Positions 44,905 to 53,350 of a stretch of DNA of 64,000 nt are shown piece by piece. Positions within the stretch are counted from its first letter, which is position 1. Each line of letters begins with the position of its first letter. The position numbers and the translations under genes are program-made. The DNA comes from Planctomycetaceae bacterium (GTDB taxonomy: Bacteria > Planctomycetota > Planctomycetia > Planctomycetales > Planctomycetaceae), in assembly GCA_020638955.1 (NCBI GenBank), contig JACKHO010000005.1, forward strand, positions 496,001 through 560,000. Reading direction: 5' to 3'. The notes beneath the pieces were generated by a model. The model saw only the letters and a program-made list of their open reading frames with translations. It searched no databases and was not told the DNA's origin.

Positions 44905-45933
44905 TTACATTCGCGAGTTGATTGTCCTCTCCAACGTGGCAATCGCATCGAGGATTTCCTGAAAATCGGGTGGTGAGTCGAAGAGCATGGGCAACATGTT
45001 TTGATAGTCACGCTTCAATTCCGCGAGACGGGGCGCGGACGGAATGAGCTTCATGGTCCCTGGGCACGCAAGTTCGTAACGTGCCGCCGCAGATTTGAAA
45101 AACAGACTCTTATGTTCAACGACTCTTTCTAGCAAGTCGAAACGCTTCAGTGCTGCTTCACCAATTTGATGCTGCGTGAGTTGGTAAAGATCGTAGTAGT
45201 GTCGTGACAATCGAATTTGCAGGTGTTTCGACTCAGGAAGGTGCGCCGTGGCGTGAAGTATTGTGGCTTTCTCCCAGAAAGTGCGTTCACCGGCTAAGAC
45301 CCGGACGGGGACATCATAACCTTCAAGAACTCCTGGAATTGCATCAGCCAAGTATGGTGCGATTGTCGCATTTTCCACAGGAAAGTGGTCGGACCGTGCC
45401 CCAAGTTCGAGCTTGATGCTCGGTGCGAAATACGGACTCAACTCAGAAACAACGGCAGGCGGGTAATTGAACTGCACGGATTGCCCATCAACATCATTTT
45501 TGTCCATGTCAATCGACCAGTTTTGGGAAGTTCCCAATGCATGCTCGATCTGCCGCCTCAGGGCTGGAAGGAGTCGATTTCGAACGATGTTCTGCGATGC
45601 CAGTTTCAGCGCATCGAGCCTTCGCTCTTTTTCCTTTCCACTCTCCCCTTTTTCTGGGTCGCGATCTCCTCCGAACCCCAGGTAGTCACGCTCGATCGAA
45701 AGGTCGATGTCTTCAGAAAACCTGGCAATCGCACCATAGACCTTGGACAGAGACGTACCGCCTTTGAAAGTCAGGTGACTTCCAATTTCAGGTGCGCTGA
45801 ACACTTGCCGTAACGTCCAACAGACCCAGAAGTCCTTTTCATAGAGTTGAGCTGTCAGCCGGCCCGCTTTTGCGGCGGCCTGTTCAAAGTACACTCGCCT
45901 TTCAGATTCTGTTTGCCTTGCAAGTTCCTCCAA
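44905..45933 (-). CDS. AbiEii-type nucleotidyltransferase toxin
   Basis: A 342-residue protein of the AbiEii/AbiGii family, the nucleotidyltransferase toxin of type IV toxin-antitoxin and abortive-infection systems. Signature FKGGTSLSKVYGAIARFSEDIDLSI contains the GGT/S block (residues 58-61) and the DxD-type acidic pair (Asp75, Asp77). KDFWVCWTL near 33-41 and an RTFWEKATILHA motif later are also typical. A TTG at 45933 is chosen because GGAG lies 7 nt before it, inside the antitoxin end. A GTG at 45978 would overlap the antitoxin by 43 nt without a ribosome site. Translation is probably coupled to the antitoxin. Confidence 0.88.
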   Translation of the reverse strand: MEELARQTESERRVYFEQAAAKAGRLTAQLYEKDFWVCWTLRQVFSAPEIGSHLTFKGGTSLSKVYGAIARFSEDIDLSIERDYLGFGGDRDPEKGESGKEKERRLDALKLASQNIVRNRLLPALRRQIEHALGTSQNWSIDMDKNDVDGQSVQFNYPPAVVSELSPYFAPSIKLELGARSDHFPVENATIAPYLADAIPGVLEGYDVPVRVLAGERTFWEKATILHATAHLPESKHLQIRLSRHYYDLYQLTQHQIGEAALKRFDLLERVVEHKSLFFKSAAARYELACPGTMKLIPSAPRLAELKRDYQNMLPMLFDSPPDFQEILDAIATLERTINSRM

Positions 45934-45935
45934 GG

Positions 45936-46538
45936 TCAGGCTCCATCTGCGAGTTGACGCATGATTTTTGCGATCCACGCTGGAGCGTATTTCAAATCGC
46001 GCTTGAGAGTGTTGCGATCTTTGTCACTGAGAATCGCCGCGAGCTTCCTGACGACCGTCTCATCCACTGCAGACTGGCCCAAGTAACGCAGTGCCTGGAT
46101 AACAAGGCCGCTTATCCGTCCCGCGGTGGCCATGTTCTTGGGAGTTGTTCGTTTCAGTGTGATTGTCTGATTTCCAACTTCGACTTTCCGGTTGTTGCCA
46201 TCTGTTAGAAACTCAACATTTGCCGGAACCTGAAGTGACAAGCCCAGTAGGTTGGCAGCATAGGCGCCAGACGGTTGAATCCGCATGGCCTCACCCCCCG
46301 CGAGTGCCTTGGCTATCGTTTCTGGAGGTGGAGTGAGCGGCCCCAGTTTCGGGTGGATCATCGGGTAGTCGTACAATCCCTTCGCCAGGCGCCTGAGCGT
46401 ACCGCGATCCGTAAGCGTCTTGAGGGTCTTGTCAACGGTATCCCTTTGACCTAAGTCTGAAAATGACACCTGGGTGTGGACGGAACCCCTGCCTCGCCCG
46501 TAAATCCTCTGAAGCACTTTGCTCTCAATGCTTTGCAT
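45936..46538 (-). CDS. AbiEi/DUF6088-type antitoxin and transcriptional repressor
   Basis: A 200-residue protein. The N-terminal winged-helix part reads VLQRIYGRGRGSVHTQVSFSDLGQRDTVDKTLKTLTDRG, then LRRLAKGLYDYP. This is the DUF6088/AbiEi antitoxin pattern of a DNA-binding wHTH followed by a domain that opposes the nucleotidyltransferase toxin. It sits immediately upstream of the toxin. A 10-bp inverted repeat lies 20-51 bp upstream of its ATG, where AbiEi proteins are known to bind and repress. The pair lies between two paralogous cupin genes, suggesting insertion there. Confidence 0.85.
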   Translation of the reverse strand: MQSIESKVLQRIYGRGRGSVHTQVSFSDLGQRDTVDKTLKTLTDRGTLRRLAKGLYDYPMIHPKLGPLTPPPETIAKALAGGEAMRIQPSGAYAANLLGLSLQVPANVEFLTDGNNRKVEVGNQTITLKRTTPKNMATAGRISGLVIQALRYLGQSAVDETVVRKLAAILSDKDRNTLKRDLKYAPAWIAKIMRQLADGA

Positions 46539-46557
46539 TCTTCAATTGTGCCTCATT

Positions 46558-46589
46558 TTTCCAGGAATTCAACCAAGTTTTCCTGGAAA
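46558..46589. promoter_or_regulatory. inverted repeat, candidate AbiE operator
   Basis: TTTCCAGGAA (46558-46567) and TTCCTGGAAA (46580-46589) are exact complements 12 bp apart, 20-51 bp upstream of the antitoxin ATG. They lie where a promoter is expected. The size and position fit autoregulation by the antitoxin; no binding has been shown. Confidence 0.6.
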
Positions 46590-46631
46590 TCGGACAGCAA
46601 CTTATGCCGTCGACACAAATTGCGGTTGTGC

Positions 46632-46676
46632 AAGCGAAAGACCACTGCTATCTTCGATAACAGTGGTCTTTCGCTT
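46632..46676. terminator. long stable hairpin, possible terminator of the upstream cupin gene
   Basis: AAGCGAAAGACCACTG (46632-46647) and CAGTGGTCTTTCGCTT (46661-46676) pair perfectly for 16 bp, with TATC/GATA inside. There is no T-run on either side. It could end minus-strand transcription from the cupin gene at 46841 or insulate the AbiE promoter. It may also be a small mobile repeat. Confidence 0.5.
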
Positions 46677-46840
46677 CTAGCGTCTAGTGTCCACGATCCT
46701 ATTCTCGCGGCACTCCCCTCCTCTTGAGAGTGATGACAGCTGCAGTTGCTAAACCATCGCCCAATGCGATTTGGCGAACGGAGCCAAAAAACCGATTTCG
46801 TCCTCTGCGGTTATCTCATCCCTCAAAGGCCCCATCAGCC

Positions 46841-48073
46841 TCAAGCCGCCCAGGCCTTCTTCCACGCCCCGTTCTGCGGTGCACTCGGCTGGGCACCCGG
46901 GCCGAAGTAGCGGAGGGTGACGAGGGGTTCGTTGCCGGCATTTTGGAACGTGACGCCGGACTGGGCTTTCTTGGCGGTGACGAAGACTTCGTCTTCGGTC
47001 ATGGCGCCGAACCGGATCATAACGGGGGAGTGGAGAATTGTTTTCTCGATGAGGCCGCTGCCCTGAACGGTAATGAGGCCGTAGGCGCCGCCGTCTTTAA
47101 TTGTGCACGAGGCGCCGGGCTGCAGCGTGAGTTCTTTCGCGGTGAAGAGTTGCTCACCATCGATGTTGCCGTAGACAATCCACTTATCGCACCAGCCTTC
47201 GCCTTCTTCGGAGACGACTGGCTCGATGTAATTCGAATCTTTGAAGTTCGGGTCGACATTCTTCTCCCAGTCGAGGGCATCGACGATGTACTGATTGTCG
47301 TCGCGAAATTCTTCAGGGAAGTCTTTCGTCAGCAGATTACGTGGAACAACTCGACCTTCGACAAGGTTCTGGTACATGGCAAATACGTCGGAAGCCCACT
47401 GCGGTTCGTAGGTGACGAGTGAGCCAGGTGCGTGTAACACGCGCGGTGGAATGAGCCAACCGGTACCGAGTTTCAGGCGGTACGCCTTGGAGAGGTCGAG
47501 AATGCCGTTCTCGCCTTTGTTCCAGTTGTCGAGGCATTCCCTGACCTGCTCCTTGGTGGTGCCGGGCTCGAAGCCCATGAACGTGTAGGGGAAGTTGTTC
47601 CCAACGGCGTTCATTTGCGGCGGGAAGTAGTACGACTCAGGCTTCCCTTCCTGCCCCACTTTGGCAGCCTGCTCGGTACTTTGGTGCATGTGGTGCGGGA
47701 TGGGGCCCATGTTGTCGAAGAACTTTGAGAAAACAGGCCACTTGCCGTACTTGTTCCAGATATCCTCACCGATGATTTCGCCTTTCAATTCGGCAATGGC
47801 ATCGCGCAGGAGGAACTTCTCTCCGCCAGCGACGGCGTACGAGAGACCTTCATCCCAATTGCGATTTTCGTTGGCCGCCTCAACGGTTGATCCGAACCAG
47901 CGTTCATCAATCCCGCCGCGGTTCATGCCGAGGGCATAGTAATCTGCAGGATGAAGCTTGAGTCGACGGCCTGGCTGCAGGAACGAGCGTGGCACCCAGT
48001 TCGGAGCCAGCCTGAAAATTCCGTCAGACTCGGAAAGGGCATTTGCAGCAAGAGTGGCAACGTTCGTCGACAT
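46841..48073 (-). CDS. cupin / phosphomannose-isomerase-like protein (paralogue B)
   Basis: A 410-residue protein from ATG 48073; an upstream TTG at 48103 is unlikely. It has the same layout as paralogue A: DGIFRLAPNWVPRSF with GRRLKLHPADYY, the metal site KFFDNMGPIPHHMHQS, and IPPRVLHAPGSLVTYE. A second cupin-like beta region runs at about 310-395 (QPGASCTIKDGGAYGLITVQG). Similarity to A is clear by eye but not high, so the duplication is not recent. The protein is predicted soluble. Probable carbohydrate or phosphosugar role, not established. Confidence 0.75.
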   Translation of the reverse strand: MSTNVATLAANALSESDGIFRLAPNWVPRSFLQPGRRLKLHPADYYALGMNRGGIDERWFGSTVEAANENRNWDEGLSYAVAGGEKFLLRDAIAELKGEIIGEDIWNKYGKWPVFSKFFDNMGPIPHHMHQSTEQAAKVGQEGKPESYYFPPQMNAVGNNFPYTFMGFEPGTTKEQVRECLDNWNKGENGILDLSKAYRLKLGTGWLIPPRVLHAPGSLVTYEPQWASDVFAMYQNLVEGRVVPRNLLTKDFPEEFRDDNQYIVDALDWEKNVDPNFKDSNYIEPVVSEEGEGWCDKWIVYGNIDGEQLFTAKELTLQPGASCTIKDGGAYGLITVQGSGLIEKTILHSPVMIRFGAMTEDEVFVTAKKAQSGVTFQNAGNEPLVTLRYFGPGAQPSAPQNGAWKKAWAA

Positions 48074-48313
48074 GGAAACTTCGGTCTCTTCTTCACAAAT
48101 CAAACAGACGACAGGGCAGAACGCGGAATTCGCGCATTATGCAGATACTCTTTACGAGCGATCTGGATTCTGACAAGACCATCCGCATTTTCCGAGCGAC
48201 GCACGGGCGATCTTGTCGACGCTGCCGCTGATGGACTGGCAGTTCGAATGGTTTGATCGGTAGTCTATGCACTTTCCAAATTCAGCGTCAGGCACTTCAG
48301 GGAAGCAACAGAC

Positions 48314-48694
48314 ATGGCCAAGCATTCTCAGCGGTTCATCGACATTGTCAACAAGTCACGTGAGAAGGTGCGTGAGTGTCAGGTGGCCGACGTCAAACAG
48401 CGGCTCGACGCCGACGAGTCGTTTCACCTCGTCGACGTGCGGGAAGAAAGCGAATACGCCCGGGGACATTTGCCCGGGGCGATTCACATTGGCAAAGGGG
48501 TGATCGAACGAGATATTGAAGAGAAAATCCCGGACACCGCAGCGCCGATTGTGCTTTACTGCGGTGGTGGTTATCGCTCGGCCCTGGCTGCCGACGCACT
48601 GCAGCAAATGGGATACACCGACGTCATTTCGATGGATGGCGGCTGGCGCGGCTGGAATGAAGCGGGACTGCCCACCGAGACACCCTCGTCATAG
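48314..48694 (+). CDS. single-domain rhodanese sulfurtransferase (GlpE/PspE-like)
   Basis: A 126-residue cytoplasmic rhodanese. VDVREESEYARGHLPGAIHIGKG matches the family CH2A region in pieces. The active-site loop is YCGGGYRS with Cys83, and GGWRGWNEAGLP is the closing motif. A 20-residue helical extension (start MAKHSQRFIDIVNKSREK) precedes the domain. It is separate from the sulfur operon at 25.9-28.4 kb. A strong bidirectional terminator follows between it and the convergent HMA gene. Confidence 0.9.
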   Translation: MAKHSQRFIDIVNKSREKVRECQVADVKQRLDADESFHLVDVREESEYARGHLPGAIHIGKGVIERDIEEKIPDTAAPIVLYCGGGYRSALAADALQQMGYTDVISMDGGWRGWNEAGLPTETPSS

Positions 48695-48727
48695 TTTGCT
48701 GAAATCAATTCCTGCGCCAATCAACGA

Positions 48728-48766
48728 AAACGCCTGCCAAAGCCTATGAAGCTCTGGCAGGCGTTT
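48728..48766. terminator. bidirectional terminator between convergent genes
   Basis: AAACGCCTGCCA (48728-48739) and TGGCAGGCGTTT (48755-48766) pair perfectly, with AGC/GCT inside and loop CTATGAA. The A/T ends of the arms provide T-runs in both directions. It serves the rhodanese and HMA genes. Confidence 0.8.
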
Positions 48767-48795
48767 GTGTTGTCGCAATGGCGAAATTGGCGACG

Positions 48796-49320
48796 TTACT
48801 TCACTGTGCCGTGGAAACCGGCGCTGTGGAGGGCGTCGAGGAGGGCTTGCAGGCTCATGTCCGATCCCTTGACTGAAATCGTACCGGCTTTGCCATCGCT
48901 GGAGAGTTCTGAAACTCCCGACACTCCTTCAAGAGCACCTTCCGCAGAGGTAATGCAGCCACCGCAGCAGAGGTGCACGCCGGAAATCGAAACTGAGTTG
49001 CTCTTGGCACCTTCTTCAATGCCGGTTGCGGGATACGGAACCACGGCATCGCCCATGCTGGCACTGCCGTAGTAGCCCGCCTTGGCTAGAGCGGCGACGG
49101 CGGCTTTGGCTGCATCCATGTCGGTCGCAGTAAACCTCACCAGGCCTGCGTCCTTGTTGCAGGAGACTTTCGAAACTCCCTCAATACCCTTCAGTGCCGT
49201 ATCCACACCTTTCAGGCATTTGCCGCAGCACAAATGAACTCCGTCGACTTTCACATCGCCAGCAAACAGTGCGGAACCCATTGCCACAAACGCTACCGCC
49301 ACAGCCAGAACTCGACTCAT
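48796..49320 (-). CDS. exported tandem heavy-metal-associated (HMA-like) domain protein
   Basis: A 174-residue exported protein from ATG 49320; the frame to 49467 includes the untranslated leader. The signal peptide MSRVLAVAVAFVAMGSALFA is followed by two ferredoxin-like HMA domains. Domain 1 (about 22-87) has HLCCGKC with Cys31, 32 and 35. Domain 2 (about 110-174) has HLCCGGC with Cys118, 119 and 122. The usual HMA site is GMTCxxC; here an extra Cys precedes and His-Leu replaces Met-Thr. Each domain ends in a typical beta strand. It probably binds Cu(I) or Zn in the periplasm; the metal is not determined. Confidence 0.82.
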   Translation of the reverse strand: MSRVLAVAVAFVAMGSALFAGDVKVDGVHLCCGKCLKGVDTALKGIEGVSKVSCNKDAGLVRFTATDMDAAKAAVAALAKAGYYGSASMGDAVVPYPATGIEEGAKSNSVSISGVHLCCGGCITSAEGALEGVSGVSELSSDGKAGTISVKGSDMSLQALLDALHSAGFHGTVK

Positions 49321-49701
49321 CGCTTTAACCTTCAGTTGATTTTCGGAAGTTGTTGTCGCCCAAGTTGGAAAACTCTCAAGAGTTGAGTCTAAACATTTCC
49401 GTCCGATGCTGCGAGCCGAATCTGAATTGCTGGGAGCGAGCAACTCAATTGCGTCGTTGCTACGCAACTCTCCGCGGCTCCGCGTGAGTCTTTTGGGGTA
49501 TATTCGTGGGGATCGCGTTGTGGTTCAGAGTCATCTCACACGGAGACGCGGGGATCGCAGAGCCCTCGTGAAATGTAGAGGGAACTCCGGGGGCTTGTCA
49601 GCACCGTTCACTGCGGCGAACACTGAACGTCTCTCCCTGAAATTGTACCACGCGTTTACAAGGCGCCCCCGCCACCCGACGCGACACGCAACCTACGGGA
49701 A
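49321..49701. other. intergenic region with repeat copy 3
   Basis: The gap between the HMA gene start and the pseudogene holds copy 3 of the dispersed repeat (49468-49564). The HMA promoter must lie in the first 100 bp. No gene seen. Confidence 0.5.
49468..49564. repeat. dispersed CTCCGCG/CACGCGGAG repeat, copy 3
   Basis: Left arm CTCTCCGCGGCTCCGCGTGAG (first 20 bases from 49468) and right end TCACACGGAGACGCGGGGAT with CGCAGAG resemble copies 1 and 2. The central 45 bp have diverged, so this copy is recognisable mainly by its arms. Confidence 0.6.
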
Positions 49702-50170
49702 CTACAATTCGAAGTATCCATCAGCGGCCGCCCCGACGGCATGAAACCGACGACCAGCGGGGGCATCTTCAGGCTGATCAGGTTCTGGCATGGTTGGTCG
49801 CCAGAGGCTCAATTGGAGTTTTGGAAACATGTACGTGTATCCGAGTTCTGGATCAGTCGCGTCTGGCAGCAAGGCGCGAATTCAGAAACAAATGCCACTG
49901 CGTCGTCGGCATACATTTCGTGAAGGCATTTGCCCTTAAATGCAACGCGAAATTTGGATGAGATGGCGAATTCAACGAACTCAACTTTGCCAGTCGAATC
50001 ATAGTCCACAGCGAATCCATCCAGGAACCACTCGCGATTATCATTAACGCTGTCCGGCGTGCCGAGCCTTTTTTTGCGCACCTCGTCGCGAGACATGCCA
50101 AACCGAACTGGACTTCCCCAGACGTGAACCTCAGGTCAAAACCTGGAATGAACCATAGAAGTTTTCCCAA
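49702..50170 (-). pseudogene. frameshifted gene of a small planctomycete protein family
   Basis: Three consecutive minus-strand frames together resemble one protein of about 155 residues. The N-terminal part (from ATG 50170) reads WFIPGFDLRF. The middle, in another frame, reads VRFGMSRDEVRKKRLGTPDS and then FAVDYDSTGKVEFVEFA. The C-terminal part, in a third frame, reads LLPDATDPELGYTYMFPKLQ, then LSLWRPTMPEP, and ends GRRFHAVGAAADGYFEL at TAG 49702-49704. Proteins with RFGMSRDEV near the start, GYTYxFPxLxLSLWRP and a GRxFxAVG...GYFE end are a common planctomycete family of unknown function. Frameshifts lie near 50110 and 49880. It is a pseudogene, or two sequencing errors. Confidence 0.6.
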
Positions 50171-50421
50171 CGCCTTTTAGTGGTTCAATCTCGAATGTTT
50201 TCATCGGTAAGGACGGCCAACGGTTCTCTGGGCGGCAATGTGACGGGAATTTTCGAAGCCCGATGGCGAGGTGGCCAGACCTCACCGTTCTTCATTGATT
50301 TGAGTTTCGCAAACACCTGGCCCCTCCGCAACCTCCGATCATCTTTCGTCGACCACTGCCATCCTGATACACTTTGTGTACCTGAATTCTCCCTGCCGCC
50401 GTGAGTTGTCGAACCGAATTG

Positions 50422-53334
50422 ATGATGATGAAACAAGGTTTGTTGCTGACTTTACTGTCCGTCGTCCTGTCGCTCTCTGCAGCGGCGGGTGAGGGGGAGG
50501 ACTTTTTTGAGAAGCGGGTGCGGCCGTTGTTGGTGGAGCGGTGTTACAAGTGTCACTCCGGGGCGAAGGCGGGGGGCGGGCTGTCGCTGGAATCGGCGAA
50601 GGGGTTGCAGCGGGGTGGTGAGAGTGGGGCGGCTCTGGTGCCCGGCAAGCCGAATGAGAGTTTGCTCATCGACGCTATTCATTATCGCACGTTGGAAATG
50701 CCTCCGCCTGATGCTGGTGGGAAGCTCTCAGATGACGATATCGCCGTGCTGGAAAAGTGGATTTCGATGGGGGCACCTGATCCTCGTACGGACGCCAATA
50801 AAATCGGTGGAATGTCACTCGATGTGGCGGCCACCTGGTGGTCGTTTCAGCCGTTGCCGCAAGTTGAATCACCAGGTCAACCGGCGGCGGTGGATGCGTT
50901 CCTGCAGCAGAAAATTGACGAGCATGGTCTGACTGTCGCCGCGGCTGCGGACAAGCGGACACTCATCCGACGGGCGACTTATGATTTGTCAGGACTGCCG
51001 CCGACGCCGGAAGAGGTCGAGGCATTCATCGCAGATGAATCACCCGAGGCGTTTGCGAAGGTGGTCGACCGGCTATTGGATTCACCGCAGTATGGTGTGC
51101 ATTGGGGACGGCACTGGCTCGACGTGGTCCGTTATGCCGACACGGCGGGGGAGAACACTGACCGCCCGCTGCCGCATGCGTGGCGGTACCGCAACTGGGT
51201 GCTGAAGTCGCTGAATGAGGACATGCCGTTCGATGAGTTTGTCCGCTGGCAGCTTTGTGGCGACCTCATTGGCCGGGAGTGGGAGAGCGACAAACGGAAT
51301 GAGGCCATTGTCGCCACCGGCTACCTCGCTATTGCACGTCGGTTCGGGCATGACATCGACAAGGACATCCATTTGATGCACGAAGATGTCATCGACAACC
51401 TCGGCAAGAACATGCTCGGCCTCACGCTCGGCTGTGCCAGGTGTCATGATCACAAATACGATCCCGTTTCCTCTGAGGATTACTACGCCCTCTACGGCGT
51501 GTTCGACAGCACGCGGTTTGCGTTTCCGGGATGCGAACCGAAAGGGCAACCACGCGATTTGGTGCCACTGATTGACCAGTCTGTGCTCGATGCACAAATG
51601 GCGGTCTATAACGAGAAGCTGGCCGCGTTTGAGCAGCAGGAGAAACGAATTGGTGAAGAGTCGCAGCGGTTGAAGCAACTGGCGACGGAGAACAGTCAAG
51701 TCCTGGCGGAAGCCAATATCCCAGAAGGAGAGTCAGCGTCGATTCACGAGGGACGGGAAGCAACGCTCGACGCGGTCGCACTCAAACGTGGAGACGTGCT
51801 GCAGCTGACGGTGCTTCCGAACGGCAACTACGGGGCCGACACGACCCGGATTGAACTGGAGATTTCGAATACGGAGCAACCGGAGAACAAATGGAATGTG
51901 CGCGACCTCATTCCGCGTTATGCCGCCGAAGGACCCGCGTTTGCAGACAACGGTGCCACGTGGTGTCTGCTGGACGTGACTGATGTTCCGCAGTACCTGA
52001 AGGACCAGAAGACTGATTTGAACGGACAGCCGAGCCTTGATGGCTGGGCGAACGTGGAGAATCCTTCGTCGATAGTGAATGCATCGACTGATCCCGTTTC
52101 GGTGTGGACAACACTGCCGCCGCAAACGTTGTTCGTGCATCCCGGACCCGACCGAAACGTCGCCATTGCGTGGGTTTGCCCGGGCGATGGAACGTATCAG
52201 GTTCGCGGACTCGTGGCAGATGGTCACCCGGCGCCGGGACTGGATGGTGTGTCGTTCCGACTCGAGCATTTTGGAGTGACTGGTTTCGGCGAAGGGCTCG
52301 TCGCACTTGGTGATTTGACCACCGCTTCGCAGAAACCGAAGCCGGAAGCCCCAACGTTCCCAGTCGCCTATGCCGTCGTTGAAGGGGCGCCGCACAATGT
52401 CAACATGCAACTGCGGGGTGATCCCGAACAAGCGGGAGACGAAATCCCGCGTTCGTGGTTGTCAGCCTTTGGTGATAATCCACTGGGTAACGAAGGAAGC
52501 AGTGGCCGCGCGGAACTTGCGGATCGCGTTGTTTCGCATCCGCTGTTTGCGAGAGTGTTGGCGAATCGGATTTGGCAGTGGCATTTTGGCCAGGGCATTG
52601 TGGCAACGCCGAACGACCTGGGAGCACGGGGTGCCGCCCCAACGCATCCTGAACTGCTCGACTGGCTGGCGGCTCAACTGGTCGCCCATGATTTTCAATT
52701 AAAGCCCATTCATCGACTGCTCATGCAAACCGACGCGTATCAGCGTGGCAGCCTGCCGGTTGAAGCTTCTGCTGATCCTGAGAATTACTGGTTGTCGCAC
52801 TTCTCGCGGCGACGACTTACCGCCGAAGAAATTCGGGACAGCTTTCTGGCGTCCAGCGGCGAGCTTGATGTCAGCATGGGCGAAGGGCATCCTTTCCCGC
52901 CGGAATCGACGTGGTCGTTCACTCAGCACAATCCTTTCAATGCAGTGTATGAAACGAACCGCCGCAGTTGTTTTCTCATGGTGCAGCGTCAGCGGCGGCA
53001 TCCTTATCTGGCATTGTTTGACGGGGCTGATGCCAACGCCAGCACTCCGGTGCGCGACTCCACAACGGTTCCGACGCAGGCCCTGTATTTCATGAACGCT
53101 CCCTTCGTGCATGACCGGGCTGGTGCGTTTGCTGTAATGGTGCTTGGTCATTCAAAAGACTTGAACACGCAACTGAAATTCGCGTACGCCACGCTGTTCG
53201 AGCGGAACGCGACTGAGAGCGAACGTGGGCGGGCGCTGCAGTTCTTTGAGCGTTATCCCGGGGAACCGGTCGAGAAGTGGGCTGCCTTTGCGCGGGTGCT
53301 GATGTCCTCCAGTGAGTTTCTGTACGTCGATTAA
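50422..53334 (+). CDS. PSCyt1-DUF1549-DUF1553 planctomycete cytochrome-like protein
   Basis: A 970-residue exported protein of the large planctomycete PSCyt1/PSCyt2(DUF1549)/DUF1553 family. After a signal peptide (start MMMKQGLLLTLLSVVL) comes a c-type heme motif CYKCH at 41-45. The DUF1549 region follows with RRATYDLSGLPPTPEE, WGRHWLDVVRYADTAG and a second CARCHDHKYDP heme-like site. A long coiled and beta region spans about 390-700. DUF1553 makes up the last 270 residues (NRIWQWHFGQGIVATPNDLG, then STTVPTQALYFMNAPF). Probably a periplasmic oxidative enzyme acting on glycans; chemistry unproven. It is followed 16 bp later by its usual DUF1501 partner. Confidence 0.92.
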   Translation: MMMKQGLLLTLLSVVLSLSAAAGEGEDFFEKRVRPLLVERCYKCHSGAKAGGGLSLESAKGLQRGGESGAALVPGKPNESLLIDAIHYRTLEMPPPDAGGKLSDDDIAVLEKWISMGAPDPRTDANKIGGMSLDVAATWWSFQPLPQVESPGQPAAVDAFLQQKIDEHGLTVAAAADKRTLIRRATYDLSGLPPTPEEVEAFIADESPEAFAKVVDRLLDSPQYGVHWGRHWLDVVRYADTAGENTDRPLPHAWRYRNWVLKSLNEDMPFDEFVRWQLCGDLIGREWESDKRNEAIVATGYLAIARRFGHDIDKDIHLMHEDVIDNLGKNMLGLTLGCARCHDHKYDPVSSEDYYALYGVFDSTRFAFPGCEPKGQPRDLVPLIDQSVLDAQMAVYNEKLAAFEQQEKRIGEESQRLKQLATENSQVLAEANIPEGESASIHEGREATLDAVALKRGDVLQLTVLPNGNYGADTTRIELEISNTEQPENKWNVRDLIPRYAAEGPAFADNGATWCLLDVTDVPQYLKDQKTDLNGQPSLDGWANVENPSSIVNASTDPVSVWTTLPPQTLFVHPGPDRNVAIAWVCPGDGTYQVRGLVADGHPAPGLDGVSFRLEHFGVTGFGEGLVALGDLTTASQKPKPEAPTFPVAYAVVEGAPHNVNMQLRGDPEQAGDEIPRSWLSAFGDNPLGNEGSSGRAELADRVVSHPLFARVLANRIWQWHFGQGIVATPNDLGARGAAPTHPELLDWLAAQLVAHDFQLKPIHRLLMQTDAYQRGSLPVEASADPENYWLSHFSRRRLTAEEIRDSFLASSGELDVSMGEGHPFPPESTWSFTQHNPFNAVYETNRRSCFLMVQRQRRHPYLALFDGADANASTPVRDSTTVPTQALYFMNAPFVHDRAGAFAVMVLGHSKDLNTQLKFAYATLFERNATESERGRALQFFERYPGEPVEKWAAFARVLMSSSEFLYVD

Positions 53335-53350
53335 CAACTTCGAGTCGCCG

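Larger units (their letters stand above)
46539..46840. other. regulatory region upstream of the AbiE pair
   Basis: About 300 bp between the antitoxin start and the end of the upstream cupin gene. It holds the TTTCCAGGAA inverted repeat (46558-46589) and a strong long hairpin (46632-46676). The rest, 46680-46840, has no recognised feature. Confidence 0.5.
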
